Counted from the stretch's first letter, positions 9,001 to 16,641 are shown. The stretch is 64,000 nucleotides of DNA from Pseudomonas nitroreducens (GCF_014204515.1 NZ_JACHLI010000009.1:124001-188000), one strand, 5' to 3'. Numbers and translations: made by a program. The notes: generated by a model not told the origin, from the sequence alone.

Positions 9001-9478
9001 CCTGGGCACGGATACCGGTGGAGTCGGGGCCGGCGCCGATCAGCAGGTTCACCCCGAGGACGATGCCTTTGAGCTGCAGGGCGATGTAGGGCAGCACGCA
9101 GACCACGCAGATCAGCGCCACCACAACTGCCAGCGCCTGGGACTTGCCGTAGCGTGCGGCGATGAAGTCGGCGATGGAGGTGATGTTCTCCTGCTTGCTG
9201 ATCATGATCATCTTCTGCAGCACCCAGGGCGCGAAGAGCATCAGCAACACGGGGCCGACATAGATCGGCAGGAACGACCAGAGCTGGTCGGCGGCCTGGC
9301 CGACGGCGCCGAAGAAGGTCCAGCTGGTGCAGTAGACTGCCAGGGACAGGCTGTAGACCCAGGCGCGGACACGTGGCGAAAGAGGGGCGCGCCGGCGGTC
9401 GCCATAGAACGCGATGGCGAACAGGACCGCCATGTAGAGCAGGGCGACCGTTGCGATCAGCCCACTGGACAACGACAT
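6002..9478 (-). CDS. mxtR: Hybrid sensor histidine kinase with sodium/solute-symporter sensor domain (MxtR/CrbS type)
   Basis: 1158 residues. Residues 1-~500 form a 12-13 helix sodium:solute symporter domain (MSLSSGLIATVALLYMAVLF). A PAS domain (~640-760) and a coiled coil follow. The HisKA box is SHDLMQPLNAARL with phospho-acceptor His about 807. The ATPase carries GPGIPPDKLQ and GLGLGLAI, and the C-terminal receiver has its phospho-Asp about 1089 (LIDYHLDD) and a KPVKP lysine. This is the architecture of CrbA/CrbS kinases. Neighbours and length match PAO1 PA3271, described as MxtR, which acts with response regulator ErdR on acetate metabolism. No ErdR gene lies in this window. The ATG at 9478 has GGAG upstream; the longer frame lacks support. 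Confidence 0.85.
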   Translation of the reverse strand: MSLSSGLIATVALLYMAVLFAIAFYGDRRRAPLSPRVRAWVYSLSLAVYCTSWTFFGAVGQAADQLWSFLPIYVGPVLLMLFAPWVLQKMIMISKQENITSIADFIAARYGKSQALAVVVALICVVCVLPYIALQLKGIVLGVNLLIGAGPDSTGIRAQDTALIVSLILALFTIVFGTRNLDVTEHHRGMVLAIAFESLVKLTAFLAVGIFVTYGLYDGFGDLVDKARVAPQLTEYWKETVHWPAMLLQTGVAMTAIMCLPRQFHVLVVENIEPRDLNLARWVFPIYLVLAALFVVPIALAGQMHLPSGVMPDSFVISLPLAEAHPALALLAFIGGASAATGMVIVASVALSTMVSNDMLLPWLLRRKGEAEQPFEVFRHWLLTVRRVSIALILLLAYVSYRLLGSTASLATIGQIAFAAIAQLGPAMIGALYWKQANRRGVFAGLAAGSFLWAYTLVLPVVAKGLGWPLETFPGLAWLAGRPFGLSIEPLTLGVLLSLIGNFALFGLVSVFSRTRVSEHWQASRFIGQEISQKLSSRSMLAVQLEDLLMLAARFVGEERARQSFIRFAYRQGKGFTPSQNANDEWIAHTERLLAGVLGASSARAVVKAAIEGREMQVEDVVKIADEASEVLQFNRALLQGAIENITQGISVVDQSLRLVAWNHRYIELFEYPDGLIYVGRPIADIIRYNAERNLCGPGDPDLHVAKRLYWMRQGTPHTSERLFPNGRVIELIGNPMPGGGFVMSFTDITNYRDAEQGLKDANEGLEQRVQERTFELSQLNQALTEAKGTAEAANQSKSRFLAAVSHDLMQPLNAARLFSAALAHQEKLPEEATELVRHLDSSLRSAEDLITDLLDISRLEGGRVSADVAAFPLSNLYDTLGVEFRVLAQEHGIDFHVRGSKLRVESDIKLLRRVLQNFLTNAFRYAKGHVLLGVRREAGHLRLEVWDHGPGIPPDKLQVIFEEFKRLDSHQTRAEKGLGLGLAIADRLCKVLGHRLEVRSWPGKGSVFSVSVPLARQPAPAPLNGHKVETPEQLNGAQVLCVDNEDSILTGMNSLLTRWGCRVLTARSREECQALLEGDARPQLALIDYHLDDGELGTDLMAWLRTRLGEPVPGVVISADARPELVAQIHAAGLEFLPKPVKPAALRALLSRHLSLR

Positions 9479-9739
9479 GCTGACTCCGGAAGTGAACGGG
9501 CTCCCCCGCAGGAGCACTGGCAGCAGTTTCGCACCAAAGTCCGGAACTGTCAGACACCTGCTACCAATGTCTCAGTGGCGCCGTGTCGCGCCTCACACTT
9601 GAGGGCGGGGCGCCGGACTGGTAGCTTGCCGGCCTTTTCGCGGTCCGTCCGTCGTCAGCGCTCCGGCGCGCGGCACTTCAACGGGCCGCTACGCTCTGAT
9701 AGGAGCGATGATTTCGCGTCGTGTGTCGAGGAGGGCGCC

Positions 9740-10309
9740 ATGTTCAGACCGTTACCCATCACCTTGCAGCGCGGGGCCCTGCGCCTGGAGCCGATGGTGG
9801 AGGCCGACGTGCCGGACCTGGTGACGCTGGCGGAGCAGAACCGCGACGTCCTGCAGTTCATGAGCGCGCCGGGACGCCCTGACTGGTACCGCCAGGGCCT
9901 GGCCGACCAGCGCGAGGGCCGTGCGCTGCCGCTGGTGGTACGCCTGGGCAACCAGATCGTCGGCACCACGCGCTTCATGGACTTTCTCCCGGCGCTGCCG
10001 GCCTGCGAGATCGGCGCCACCTGGCTGGACCAGGGCCAGCACGGCAGCGGCCTCAACGCCACCATGAAGTACCTGATGCTGCGCCACGCCTTCGACAGCT
10101 GGAAGATGGTGCGCGTGCAGTTCAAGACCGCCGCCAGCAACGAACGCTCCCAGCGCGCCATCGAGAAGCTCGGCGCGGTGCGCGAAGGCGTGCTGCGCAA
10201 CCACCGGCGCCTGGCCGGCGGGCGGCTGGACGACACCATCCTCTACAGCATCACCGATCAGGAATGGCCGCAGGTGAAGGCCGCGCTGGAAGCCGGTTTC
10301 AACGGCTGA
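9740..10309 (+). CDS. GNAT-family N-acetyltransferase (RimJ/RimL-like)
   Basis: 189 residues. The GNAT fold is recognisable from the N-terminal substrate strand (LQRGALRLEPMVEADVPDLVTLAEQN), the IGATWLDQGQHGSGLNATMKYLMLRHAF acetyl-CoA loop region and the C-terminal ASNERSQRAIEKLGAVREGVLRNHRR motif. That ending is typical of the RimJ/RimL/SpeG-like branch (Acetyltransf_3). A GAGGAGG ribosome binding site precedes the ATG at 9740. It is divergent from mxtR, as in PAO1. The acetylated substrate is unknown. Confidence 0.88.
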   Translation: MFRPLPITLQRGALRLEPMVEADVPDLVTLAEQNRDVLQFMSAPGRPDWYRQGLADQREGRALPLVVRLGNQIVGTTRFMDFLPALPACEIGATWLDQGQHGSGLNATMKYLMLRHAFDSWKMVRVQFKTAASNERSQRAIEKLGAVREGVLRNHRRLAGGRLDDTILYSITDQEWPQVKAALEAGFNG

Positions 10310-10335
10310 GTGGTACTCTGTTCGCGGCTTCAAAA

Positions 10336-10452
10336 CCCCTCACCCTAACCCTCTCCCCATGGGAGAGGGGACCGATTGGCGCAGGATGAAGCCGTTATGT
10401 CAGCCGGCACGGATTGCCCCCTCTCCCCTTGGGAGAGGGCTGGGGTGAGGGC
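10336..10452. repeat. Double CCCTCTCCC-type inverted repeat with conserved flank
   Basis: There are two hairpins, CCCTCTCCCCATGGGAGAGGG and CCCTCTCCCCTTGGGAGAGGG. Between them lies GCAGGATGAAGCCGTTATGTCAGCCGGCACGGA. That inner segment recurs with few changes at 31879 next to the same hairpin, so the mobile unit is larger than the hairpin alone. Confidence 0.8.
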
Positions 10453-10515
10453 AAGCACAGGCACAGAGTGCAGGTAATGGCTCGGCGTTTAGATCATTCC
10501 AGGGCGGAGTAGCGC

Positions 10516-11367
10516 ATGGCAGAACACGACGCAAGCGGCGAACGCACCCGCTTCTGGCGCGCCCAGGAGCTGGGCGGCGTCGAGCTGCTGCATGCGCGCT
10601 ACATCGAGCAGGTGTTCTCGCCCCACGTCCATGAAGGCTTCGCCTTCGTCATGATCGAGCAGGGCGCGCAGCGCTTCCACCATCGCGGCGCCGAGCATTT
10701 CGCCCCGGCCGGCAGCGTGGTGCTGATCAACCCCGATGAGGTGCATACCGGCTCCAAGGCCGATGAGGCCGGCTGGCGCTACCGTGGTTTCTACCCGGAG
10801 CTGGCGCAGGTCGCCGGCGTGCTGCAGGAACTGGAGCTGGGCGGAAGCGGTACGCCGTCCTTCGATGCCAGCGTGGTGTTCGATCCGCAACTGGTGCAGG
10901 CGCTGTTTGCCGCCCACCGCCTGCTGGACTCCGACGCCAGCGTGCTGCAGCGCCAGACCTGCTGGCGCGAGGCGCTGCTGTTGCTGTTCCAGCGTCACGC
11001 GCGGATTCCCGAGGCACCGCCTGCGGGCAACGAACCCCTGGCCGTGGCGCGCGCCCGCGAGCTGCTCGGCTCGCGGCTGATGGAGCCGCCGTCGCTGGAG
11101 GAACTGGCCGTCGCCGTCGGCCTGTCGCCCTTCCACTTCGCCCGGGTGTTCCGCAAGGCTACCGGCCTGCCGCCCCATGCCTGGCTCAAGCAGCGCCGGC
11201 TGGAACAGGCGCGGGCGCTGCTCAAGCAGGGCTGCATGCCGGTGAATGTGGCCATGCAGCTGGGCTTCGCCGACCAGAGCCACCTCAGCCGGCAGTTCAA
11301 GCAGGCCTACGGCGTCGGCCCCGGCGAGTACCGCCAGGCTTGCGCAAGGTCGCAGCGTCTGGCCTGA
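10516..11367 (+). CDS. AraC-family transcriptional regulator with cupin sensor domain
   Basis: 283 residues. The N-terminal ~150 residues form an AraC-type arabinose-binding/cupin domain (FSPHVHEGFAFVMIEQGAQRFHHRG ... SVVLINPDEVHTG). The C-terminal ~100 residues hold the two AraC helix-turn-helix motifs (PPSLEELAVAVGLSPFHFARVFRKATGLPPHAWLKQRR, and VNVAMQLGFADQSHLSRQFKQAYGVGPGEYRQ). Similar regulators sit next to exporters and control them. Here the next gene is the LplT/PlsC fusion, 126 bp downstream. The target is not evident. A GGAG ribosome binding site supports the ATG at 10516. Confidence 0.9.
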   Translation: MAEHDASGERTRFWRAQELGGVELLHARYIEQVFSPHVHEGFAFVMIEQGAQRFHHRGAEHFAPAGSVVLINPDEVHTGSKADEAGWRYRGFYPELAQVAGVLQELELGGSGTPSFDASVVFDPQLVQALFAAHRLLDSDASVLQRQTCWREALLLLFQRHARIPEAPPAGNEPLAVARARELLGSRLMEPPSLEELAVAVGLSPFHFARVFRKATGLPPHAWLKQRRLEQARALLKQGCMPVNVAMQLGFADQSHLSRQFKQAYGVGPGEYRQACARSQRLA

Positions 11368-11493
11368 TCGGCGCCCAGGGGAAGCGCGCGTTTTCCCGGA
11401 TTTGTGTGAATAATGTGGCTTCGCTCCACGCCGTTGCCGTCATATCCGTGCTGTCATCCCGGCCCGAGGCCGCTACGCAGGTAAACAAGGACG

Positions 11494-13368
11494 ATGTCTC
11501 AACATTCGCAATTCGCCCTGCTGGGCACCAAGCGATTCCTGCCCTTCTTCATCACCCAGCTGCTGGGTGCCTTCAACGACAACATCTTCAAGCAGTCGCT
11601 GATCCTGGCGATCCTCTACCACCTCACCGTCGGCGGTGACCGCAACCTGCTGGTCAACCTCTGCGCGCTGTTGTTCATCCTGCCGTTCTTCCTGTTCTCC
11701 GCCCTGGGTGGACAGTTCGGCGAGAAGTACAACAAGGACGCGCTGATGCGTGCGCTGAAGCTGGCCGAGATCGTCATCATGGCGGTGGGCGCTGCGGGCT
11801 TCGTGTTCGGCAGCCTGCCGTTGCTGTTCCTGGCGCTGTTCGCCATGGGCACCCACTCGGCGCTGTTCGGACCGGTGAAGTACTCGATCCTGCCGCAGCA
11901 CCTGCGCGAGGACGAACTGGTGGGCGGCAACGCCCTGGTGGAAATGGGCACCTTCCTCGCCATCCTCTGCGGCACCATCGGTGCAGGCGTGCTGATGTCG
12001 CGGCAGGACTATGCGGCAGGCGTCGGCGCCGCCGTGGTGCTGGTGGCCGTCTGCGGCTTCCTTGCCAGCCGCAGGATTCCCCGCGCCGCCGCCGCGCTGC
12101 CGGAGCTGAAGGTCGACTGGAACATCTTCCGCCAGTCCTGGAGCATCCTCCTGCTCGGCCTGCGCCAGCGCCCGGCGGTGTCGCGCTCGCTGGTGGGCAA
12201 CTCGTGGTTCTGGTTCCTCGGCGCGGTCTACCTGACGCAGATCCCGACCTACGCCAAGGAACTGCTGCACGGTGACGAGAGCGTGGTGACGCTGATCCTC
12301 ACGGTGTTCTCGGTGGGGATCGCGCTGGGCTCGATGCTTTGCGAAAAGCTCTCCGGCAAGAAAGTGGAGATCGGCCTGGTGCCCTTCGGCTCCATCGGCC
12401 TGAGCCTGTTCGGCATCCTGCTGTGGTGGCATTCGGGCGGCTTCCCGCAGGGCGAGCAGCCGTACAACTGGCTGGCGGTGCTGGAACATTCGCAGTCCTG
12501 GGCGGTGCTGGCGGACATCCTCGGCATCGGCGTCTTCGGCGGCTTCTATATCGTGCCGCTGTACGCGCTGATCCAGGCGCGCACCGAGGAGGACAAGCGC
12601 GCGCGGGTGATCGCTGCGAACAACATCCTCAACGCGCTGTTCATGGTGGTTGCGGCGATCGTCTCGATCCTGCTGCTGTCGGTGGCGAAGCTGTCGATCC
12701 CCGAGCTGTTCCTCGTGCTCTCGCTGATGAACGTCGCGGTGAACGTGTACATCTTCAAGATCGTGCCCGAGTTCACCATGCGCTTCCTGGTGTGGCTGCT
12801 GACCCACTCGATGTACCGGGTCGATCACCGTAACCTGGACGTTATCCCCGATGAAGGCCCGGCAGTACTGGTGTGCAACCACGTGTCCTTCGTCGATGCG
12901 CTGCTGATCGCCGGCTCCGTGCGGCGCCCGGTGCGCTTCGTCATGTACTACAAGATCTTCCGCATCCCGGTGCTCAACTTCATCTTCCGCACCGCGGGCG
13001 CCGTGCCCATCGCCGGGCGCAACGAGGACGCGGCGACCTACGAGAAGGCTTTCGCCAAGGTTGCCGAATACCTGCGTGAAGGGGAGCTGGTGTGCATCTT
13101 CCCCGAGGGCATGCTGACCCTGGACGGCGAGATGAACGAGTTCCGCGGTGGCGTGGAGCGCATCATCGAGGAGACTCCGGTACCGGTGATTCCGATGGCG
13201 CTGCAGGGACTGTGGGGCAGCTTCTTCAGTCGCGATCCGCAGAAGGGCTTCCTGCGCCGGCTGTGGTCGCGGGTCTGCCTGGTGGCCGGCCAGCCGGTGG
13301 CCCCTGAAGAGGCCAAGCGCCTGCTGCTGCAGGAACAGGTCGCGGTCCTGCGCGGCGCGGCGCGCTGA
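11494..13368 (+). CDS. MFS transporter / 1-acylglycerol-3-phosphate acyltransferase fusion (LplT-PlsC type)
   Basis: 624 residues. Residues 1-~435 are a 12-helix major facilitator domain similar to the lysophospholipid transporter LplT (AFNDNIFKQSLILAILY, GGQFGEKYNKDALMRALK). Residues ~440-624 are a PlsC/LPLAT acyltransferase with NHVSFVD (catalytic His 463, Asp 468), AGRNEDAATY and the FPEGMLTLDGEMNEFRGG acceptor motif. In E. coli LplT and Aas are separate and adjacent. This fusion lacks the AMP-binding acyl-ACP synthetase domain of Aas, so it must use an acyl donor made elsewhere (inference). Predicted role: inner-membrane lysophospholipid flipping and re-acylation. AAGGA precedes the ATG. 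Confidence 0.88.
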   Translation: MSQHSQFALLGTKRFLPFFITQLLGAFNDNIFKQSLILAILYHLTVGGDRNLLVNLCALLFILPFFLFSALGGQFGEKYNKDALMRALKLAEIVIMAVGAAGFVFGSLPLLFLALFAMGTHSALFGPVKYSILPQHLREDELVGGNALVEMGTFLAILCGTIGAGVLMSRQDYAAGVGAAVVLVAVCGFLASRRIPRAAAALPELKVDWNIFRQSWSILLLGLRQRPAVSRSLVGNSWFWFLGAVYLTQIPTYAKELLHGDESVVTLILTVFSVGIALGSMLCEKLSGKKVEIGLVPFGSIGLSLFGILLWWHSGGFPQGEQPYNWLAVLEHSQSWAVLADILGIGVFGGFYIVPLYALIQARTEEDKRARVIAANNILNALFMVVAAIVSILLLSVAKLSIPELFLVLSLMNVAVNVYIFKIVPEFTMRFLVWLLTHSMYRVDHRNLDVIPDEGPAVLVCNHVSFVDALLIAGSVRRPVRFVMYYKIFRIPVLNFIFRTAGAVPIAGRNEDAATYEKAFAKVAEYLREGELVCIFPEGMLTLDGEMNEFRGGVERIIEETPVPVIPMALQGLWGSFFSRDPQKGFLRRLWSRVCLVAGQPVAPEEAKRLLLQEQVAVLRGAAR

Positions 13369-13401
13369 CATTTTCCATTACGGAAAGAGCGGCAAAGAAA
13401 A

Positions 13402-13422
13402 AGCCCCGGCAATGCCGGGGCT
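13402..13422. terminator. Bidirectional rho-independent terminator
   Basis: Stem AGCCCCGGC / GCCGGGGCT with loop AAT, flanked by AAAGAAAA on the left and TTTTT on the right. It serves both the LplT/PlsC fusion (plus) and capB (minus), which converge here. Confidence 0.92.
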
Positions 13423-13444
13423 TTTTCGTGGCGCAGGACGAGGA

Positions 13445-13654
13445 TCAGATAACCTGAACTTCGTCAGCCTGCAGGCCTTTCTGGCCTTCAACAACGATGA
13501 AGGAGACCTTCTGGCCTTCCTGCAGCGACTTGAAGCCATTGCCCTGGATGGAGCGGAAGTGAACGAATACGTCGTTGCCGCTTTCCGGGGTGATGAAGCC
13601 GAAGCCTTTAGCGTCATTGAACCACTTGACGGTGCCGGTCTGACGATTGGACAT
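13445..13654 (-). CDS. capB: Cold-shock domain protein CapB
   Basis: 69 residues (MSNRQTGTVKWFNDAKGFGF...). A complete CspA-type OB fold with RNP1 (KGFGFI) and RNP2 (VFVHF) RNA-binding motifs. It is nearly identical in layout to the P. aeruginosa cold-acclimation protein CapB. It is a cytoplasmic single-strand nucleic-acid chaperone. The leader is about 200 bp long with no other gene, as expected for cold-shock mRNAs controlled by 5' UTR folding. Stop is followed by the bidirectional terminator. Confidence 0.95.
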   Translation of the reverse strand: MSNRQTGTVKWFNDAKGFGFITPESGNDVFVHFRSIQGNGFKSLQEGQKVSFIVVEGQKGLQADEVQVI

Positions 13655-13860
13655 GGAGATACACCTTGAACAATTGAAGATTGTTTTGCGGAAAAGGTCC
13701 GCGCTCGTCCTGAGTTGCAAGGTGCAATCGAAGCCGGTTGGCGGGGTATGGCCCCACCAGGTCACGAGCCACAGTGACCCTAGCAAACACAGTGGCCCGC
13801 AGCATACCGACAAATTTTCGGGAAAGCGACAGCCCGCCGGTATCGGGAACCGATACAGCG
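13655..13860 (-). promoter_or_regulatory. capB promoter and 5' leader region
   Basis: 206 bp with no coding signal between capB and the end of gdx. On the minus strand a TTGTCG element near 13813 and TGCTAGG about 20 bp later could be a sigma-70 promoter. The remaining stretch would give a leader of more than 100 nt. AAGG near 13667 is the likely ribosome binding site. Exact start site not determined. Confidence 0.4.
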
Positions 13861-14175
13861 TCAGTGGCTCAATTTCAGGCCGACCAGTCCGCACAGGATC
13901 AGCAACACACTGATAATGCGCATCGGCGCCATGGACTCGCCGAACAGCACGATACCGACGATCACGGTGCCCACTGCGCCGACGCCGGTCCAGATGGCGT
14001 AGGCGGTGCCCAGCGGCAGGTTGCGCATGGCCAGGCCGAGCAGGCCCATGCTGGTGATGATCGCCAGGATGGTCAGCGCGGTGGGTATCGGGCGGGTGAA
14101 ACCTTCGGTGTACTTCAGGCCAACGGCCCAGCCGACTTCGAACAGGCCGGCGACGAACAGAATGATCCAGGACAT
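13861..14175 (-). CDS. gdx: Guanidinium exporter Gdx (SugE), SMR family
   Basis: 104 residues and four transmembrane helices. It starts MSWIILFVAGLFEVGWAVGL with the essential membrane glutamate (Glu13), and carries the SMR signature GTAYAIWTGVGAVGTVIVGI. It matches E. coli SugE/Gdx closely, including the MSWII start and the PLGTAYA motif, rather than EmrE. Gdx proteins export guanidinium in exchange for protons as antiparallel dimers. A guanidine-II riboswitch lies directly upstream, which independently supports the substrate. The ATG at 14175 is preceded by GGAGA. Confidence 0.93.
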   Translation of the reverse strand: MSWIILFVAGLFEVGWAVGLKYTEGFTRPIPTALTILAIITSMGLLGLAMRNLPLGTAYAIWTGVGAVGTVIVGIVLFGESMAPMRIISVLLILCGLVGLKLSH

Positions 14176-14201
14176 GGAGCTCTCCAGACGGTGGATGGAT
14201 A

Positions 14202-14251
14202 CGAAGGGCCGTCCCCGCTGGAGCACCGGAAGGTGGTGAGGTCGTCCTCAC
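14202..14251 (-). promoter_or_regulatory. Guanidine-II (mini-ykkC) riboswitch
   Basis: On the minus strand two consecutive hairpins carry the diagnostic ACGR tetraloops. P1 is GTGAGG-ACGA-CCTCAC (14251-14236), a perfect 6-bp stem. P2 is GGGG-ACGG-CCCT (about 14217-14206), with three GC pairs and one GU pair. About 18 nt separate them, and the ribosome binding site of gdx follows within about 25 nt. Guanidine-II RNAs bind one guanidinium per loop, dimerise the loops and free the ribosome binding site. Placement before a Gdx-type exporter is the known context. Confidence 0.88.
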
Positions 14252-14310
14252 AATGTGCATTATTTTGCACAATATCCGGGCGCCGGGCAACCCGGCGCCG
14301 GGTTTCTGCC

Positions 14311-15267
14311 CTATTGCGGGGCCTTTTCGCGGACCGCTGGTTCGTCGGTCATGCGGCGGAACCAGGTGGAAAGCGTAGCGCCGGAGATGTTGTGCCACAC
14401 GCTGAACAGCGCACTGGGCACCGCCGCCAGCGGCGAGAAGTGCGCACTGGCCAGGGCGGCGCCAAGGCCGGAGTTCTGCATGCCGACTTCCAGCGCCAGC
14501 GACTTGCGCTGCGCCAGCGGCAGGCCGAAGACTTTGGCGGTGAAGTAGCCGAGCAGGAAGCCGAAGCCGTTGTGCAGGATCACCACGGCCATGATCAGCA
14601 GGCCGGATTCGGCGATCTTCGCCTGGCTGGCGGCGACCACCGCGGCGACGATGATCACGATGGACACCACCGAGATCAGCGGCAGCACGTCGACCACGTG
14701 ACGGACCCGCGCCCCGAGCAGGCGCTGGGCGACGATGCCGAGGACGATGGGTACCACGACCACCTGCAGGATCGACCAGAACAGCGCACCGAAGGACACC
14801 GGCAGCCAGGCCGAGGCCAGCAGCCAGATCAGCGCGGGAGTGAGCAGCGGGGCGAGGAGGGTGGTGACGCCGGCGATGGCCACCGACAAAGCCAGGTCGC
14901 CGCGCGACAGCCAGGTCATCACGTTGGACGCGGTGCCGCTGGGGCAACAGCCGACCAGGATGACGCCCACGGCGATCTCCGGCGGCAGGTGCATGAGCTG
15001 GCAGAGCAGCCAGGCCATGCCGGGCATGATGACGAAGTGGGCGATCACGCCGAGGGTGACGCGCCAGGGATGCCGGGCGACTTCGGCGAAATCCTCGACC
15101 TTGAGCGTCAGGCCCATGCCAAACATCACCACGCCGAGCATCGGCACGATGGCAGCCGTGAGCGGCGTGAAGAGAGAGGGAACGAAGAACGCCAGGATGG
15201 CGAACAGCAGCACCCAGAGGGCGAAGGTGTTGCCCATGAAGCGGCTGAGCAGGGTGAGAGCACGCAT
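14311..15267 (-). CDS. Bile acid:sodium symporter family (BASS) transporter
   Basis: 318 residues with about ten hydrophobic helices. Family motifs include PMLGVVMFGMGLTL, GCCPSGTASNVMTWLSRGD and LEVGMQNSGLGAALA, which form the two crossover sodium-binding regions of the ASBT fold. Bacterial members transport bile-acid-like or organic anions with sodium, and some move pantoate-like compounds. The substrate is unknown here. It lies 135 bp upstream of gdx on the same strand, but the riboswitch leader suggests gdx has its own promoter. AAGGAAGG precedes the ATG. Confidence 0.9.
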   Translation of the reverse strand: MRALTLLSRFMGNTFALWVLLFAILAFFVPSLFTPLTAAIVPMLGVVMFGMGLTLKVEDFAEVARHPWRVTLGVIAHFVIMPGMAWLLCQLMHLPPEIAVGVILVGCCPSGTASNVMTWLSRGDLALSVAIAGVTTLLAPLLTPALIWLLASAWLPVSFGALFWSILQVVVVPIVLGIVAQRLLGARVRHVVDVLPLISVVSIVIIVAAVVAASQAKIAESGLLIMAVVILHNGFGFLLGYFTAKVFGLPLAQRKSLALEVGMQNSGLGAALASAHFSPLAAVPSALFSVWHNISGATLSTWFRRMTDEPAVREKAPQ

Positions 15268-15338
15268 GGGCCTTCCTTCTTTTTATGGGGGCCTTTTCCA
15301 ATCAGAGGCGCCGCGCGGACGCGGCGCCTGCCGGGGCA

Positions 15339-16259
15339 TCAGATGCCTTCGGGCATTGCCTCGCCACCGAGTGCTTCGATCAGCGCCGGGATGAACTCGG
15401 CGAAGGTCAGCATCATCAGGGTGAAGCTGGCGTCGAGCTGGCCGAGGGCGTCTTCGCCGCCGTCCTGCTCGGCCTTCTCCTGCAGCATGTCCTCGAAGCG
15501 CAGGCGCTTGATCGCCACCTTGTCGTCGAGGACGAAGGACAGCTTGTCCGACCAGGCCAGGGATAGCTGGGTGACCAGCTTGCCGGAGGTCAGGTGCAGC
15601 TGGATTTCCTCGCTGGTCAGGTCCTGGCGCTTGCAACGCACCACCCCACCGTCTTCGTGGGTGTCGCGCAGCTCGCACTCATCCAGCACGAAGAAGTCGC
15701 CGGCGGCTTCCTGGGTCTTCACCCAGTCGGTCAGGGTGGCGGTCGGCGCGGTCTTCACGGTCAGCGGGCGCACCGGCAGCGAGCCCAGGGCTTCGCGCAG
15801 GGTGGAGAGCAGGTCTTCGGCCTTCTTCGCGCTGGAGGTGTCGACCAGGATCAGGCCCAGGCTCGGGGCGATGGCGGCGAAGGTTGCCGAACGACGGATG
15901 AAGGCGCGCGGCAGCAGGGTCTGGACGATCTCGTCCTTCAGCTGGTCGCGTTCCTTCTTGTAGACCTTGCGCATCTGCGCGCCTTCGATCTCGTCGACCT
16001 TCTCCTTCAGTGCGTCACGCACGACGCTGCCGGGGAGAATTCGCTCTTCCTTGCGCGCGCTGACCAGGAAGAAGCCTTCGCTGGCGTGCACCAGCGGTGC
16101 ATCCGGGCCCTTGCCGAACGGCGCGGAGAAACCATAGGTAGTCAGTTCCTGGCTGGCGCAGGGGCGCGCCGGCTTGCTGGCCAGGGCCTTCTCCAGGGCA
16201 TCGGCGTCGATCTGCAGATCCTGGGTGAGTCGGTATACGAGCAGGTTGCGGAACCACAT
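15339..16259 (-). CDS. rdgC: Recombination-associated protein RdgC
   Basis: 306 residues (MWFRNLLVYRLTQDLQIDADALEKAL ...), full length for the family. RdgC forms a ring-shaped dimer that encloses double-stranded DNA, restrains RecA-mediated strand exchange and is nucleoid associated. The N-terminal MWFRNL start, the central YKKERDQLKDEIVQTLLPRAF helix and the C-terminal LMMLTFAEFIPALIEAL are all present. The AGGAG ribosome binding site supports the start. It is probably a single gene: the tRNA genes start on the other strand 177 bp away. Confidence 0.95.
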   Translation of the reverse strand: MWFRNLLVYRLTQDLQIDADALEKALASKPARPCASQELTTYGFSAPFGKGPDAPLVHASEGFFLVSARKEERILPGSVVRDALKEKVDEIEGAQMRKVYKKERDQLKDEIVQTLLPRAFIRRSATFAAIAPSLGLILVDTSSAKKAEDLLSTLREALGSLPVRPLTVKTAPTATLTDWVKTQEAAGDFFVLDECELRDTHEDGGVVRCKRQDLTSEEIQLHLTSGKLVTQLSLAWSDKLSFVLDDKVAIKRLRFEDMLQEKAEQDGGEDALGQLDASFTLMMLTFAEFIPALIEALGGEAMPEGI

Positions 16260-16436
16260 GAGGGGCTAACTCCTGGACACAAAGGACCCATTATTCCGTT
16301 CGGCGCGGTCCAGGCCAACCCCGTTTCGTCATTCGCCCTGTTCATCTAAGCCTTTGGAACATCTGAAAATTTTTTTCATCCGGGGGCTTGCCAGGGTTCA
16401 ATGTCCTCCGTAGAATGCGCCCCACTTCGAGACGAA

Positions 16437-16512
16437 GGGTGATTAGCTCAGCCGGGAGAGCATCTGCCTTACAAGCAGAGGGTCGGCGGTTCGATCCCGT
16501 CATCACCCACCA
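16437..16512 (+). tRNA. tRNA-Val (anticodon TAC)
   Basis: 76 nt. The acceptor stem GGGTGAT pairs with ATCACCC, followed by A and an encoded CCA. The anticodon loop CTTACAA places TAC at 16470-16472. The T arm is GGCGGTTCGATCCCGTC. All cloverleaf elements are present. Confidence 0.97.
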
Positions 16513-16525
16513 CTCGAGGTCCGAC

Positions 16526-16602
16526 GCAGCGGTAGTTCAGTCGGTTAGAATACCGGCCTGTCACGCCGGGGGTCGCGGGTTCGAGTCCCGTCCGCTGCGC
16601 CA
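16526..16602 (+). tRNA. tRNA-Asp (anticodon GTC)
   Basis: 77 nt. The acceptor stem GCAGCGG pairs with CCGCTGC, discriminator G, encoded CCA. The anticodon GTC is at 16560-16562 in the loop CTGTCAC. The T loop is GGTTCGAGTCCCG. Only 13 bp separate it from tRNA-Val, so both are probably one transcript ending at the terminator at 16612. Confidence 0.97.
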
Positions 16603-16611
16603 CAATTCGAA

Positions 16612-16641
16612 AAGCCCTCAGGTAGCAATACCTGAGGGCTT
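16612..16641 (+). terminator. Rho-independent terminator of the tRNA-Val/tRNA-Asp unit
   Basis: Stem AAGCCCTCAGGTA / TACCTGAGGGCTT with loop GCAA, followed by TTTCTTT. Confidence 0.92.

Noticed and set aside
6017..10309. A 1430-codon open frame on the plus strand antisense to mxtR and running into the GNAT gene
   Set aside because: GC-rich codon bias leaves the opposite strand open. Composition is His/Gln/Arg/Ala-rich with no domain; only the last 189 codons are the real GNAT gene.
13738..15963. A 741-codon plus-strand frame crossing gdx, the BASS transporter and rdgC
   Set aside because: It spans three recognised minus-strand genes and has low-complexity composition.
16437..16602. tRNA genes as an integration site for a genomic island
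   Set aside because: No integrase, no repeated tRNA 3' end and flanking genes (rdgC, FKBP) are core genes in the expected order.
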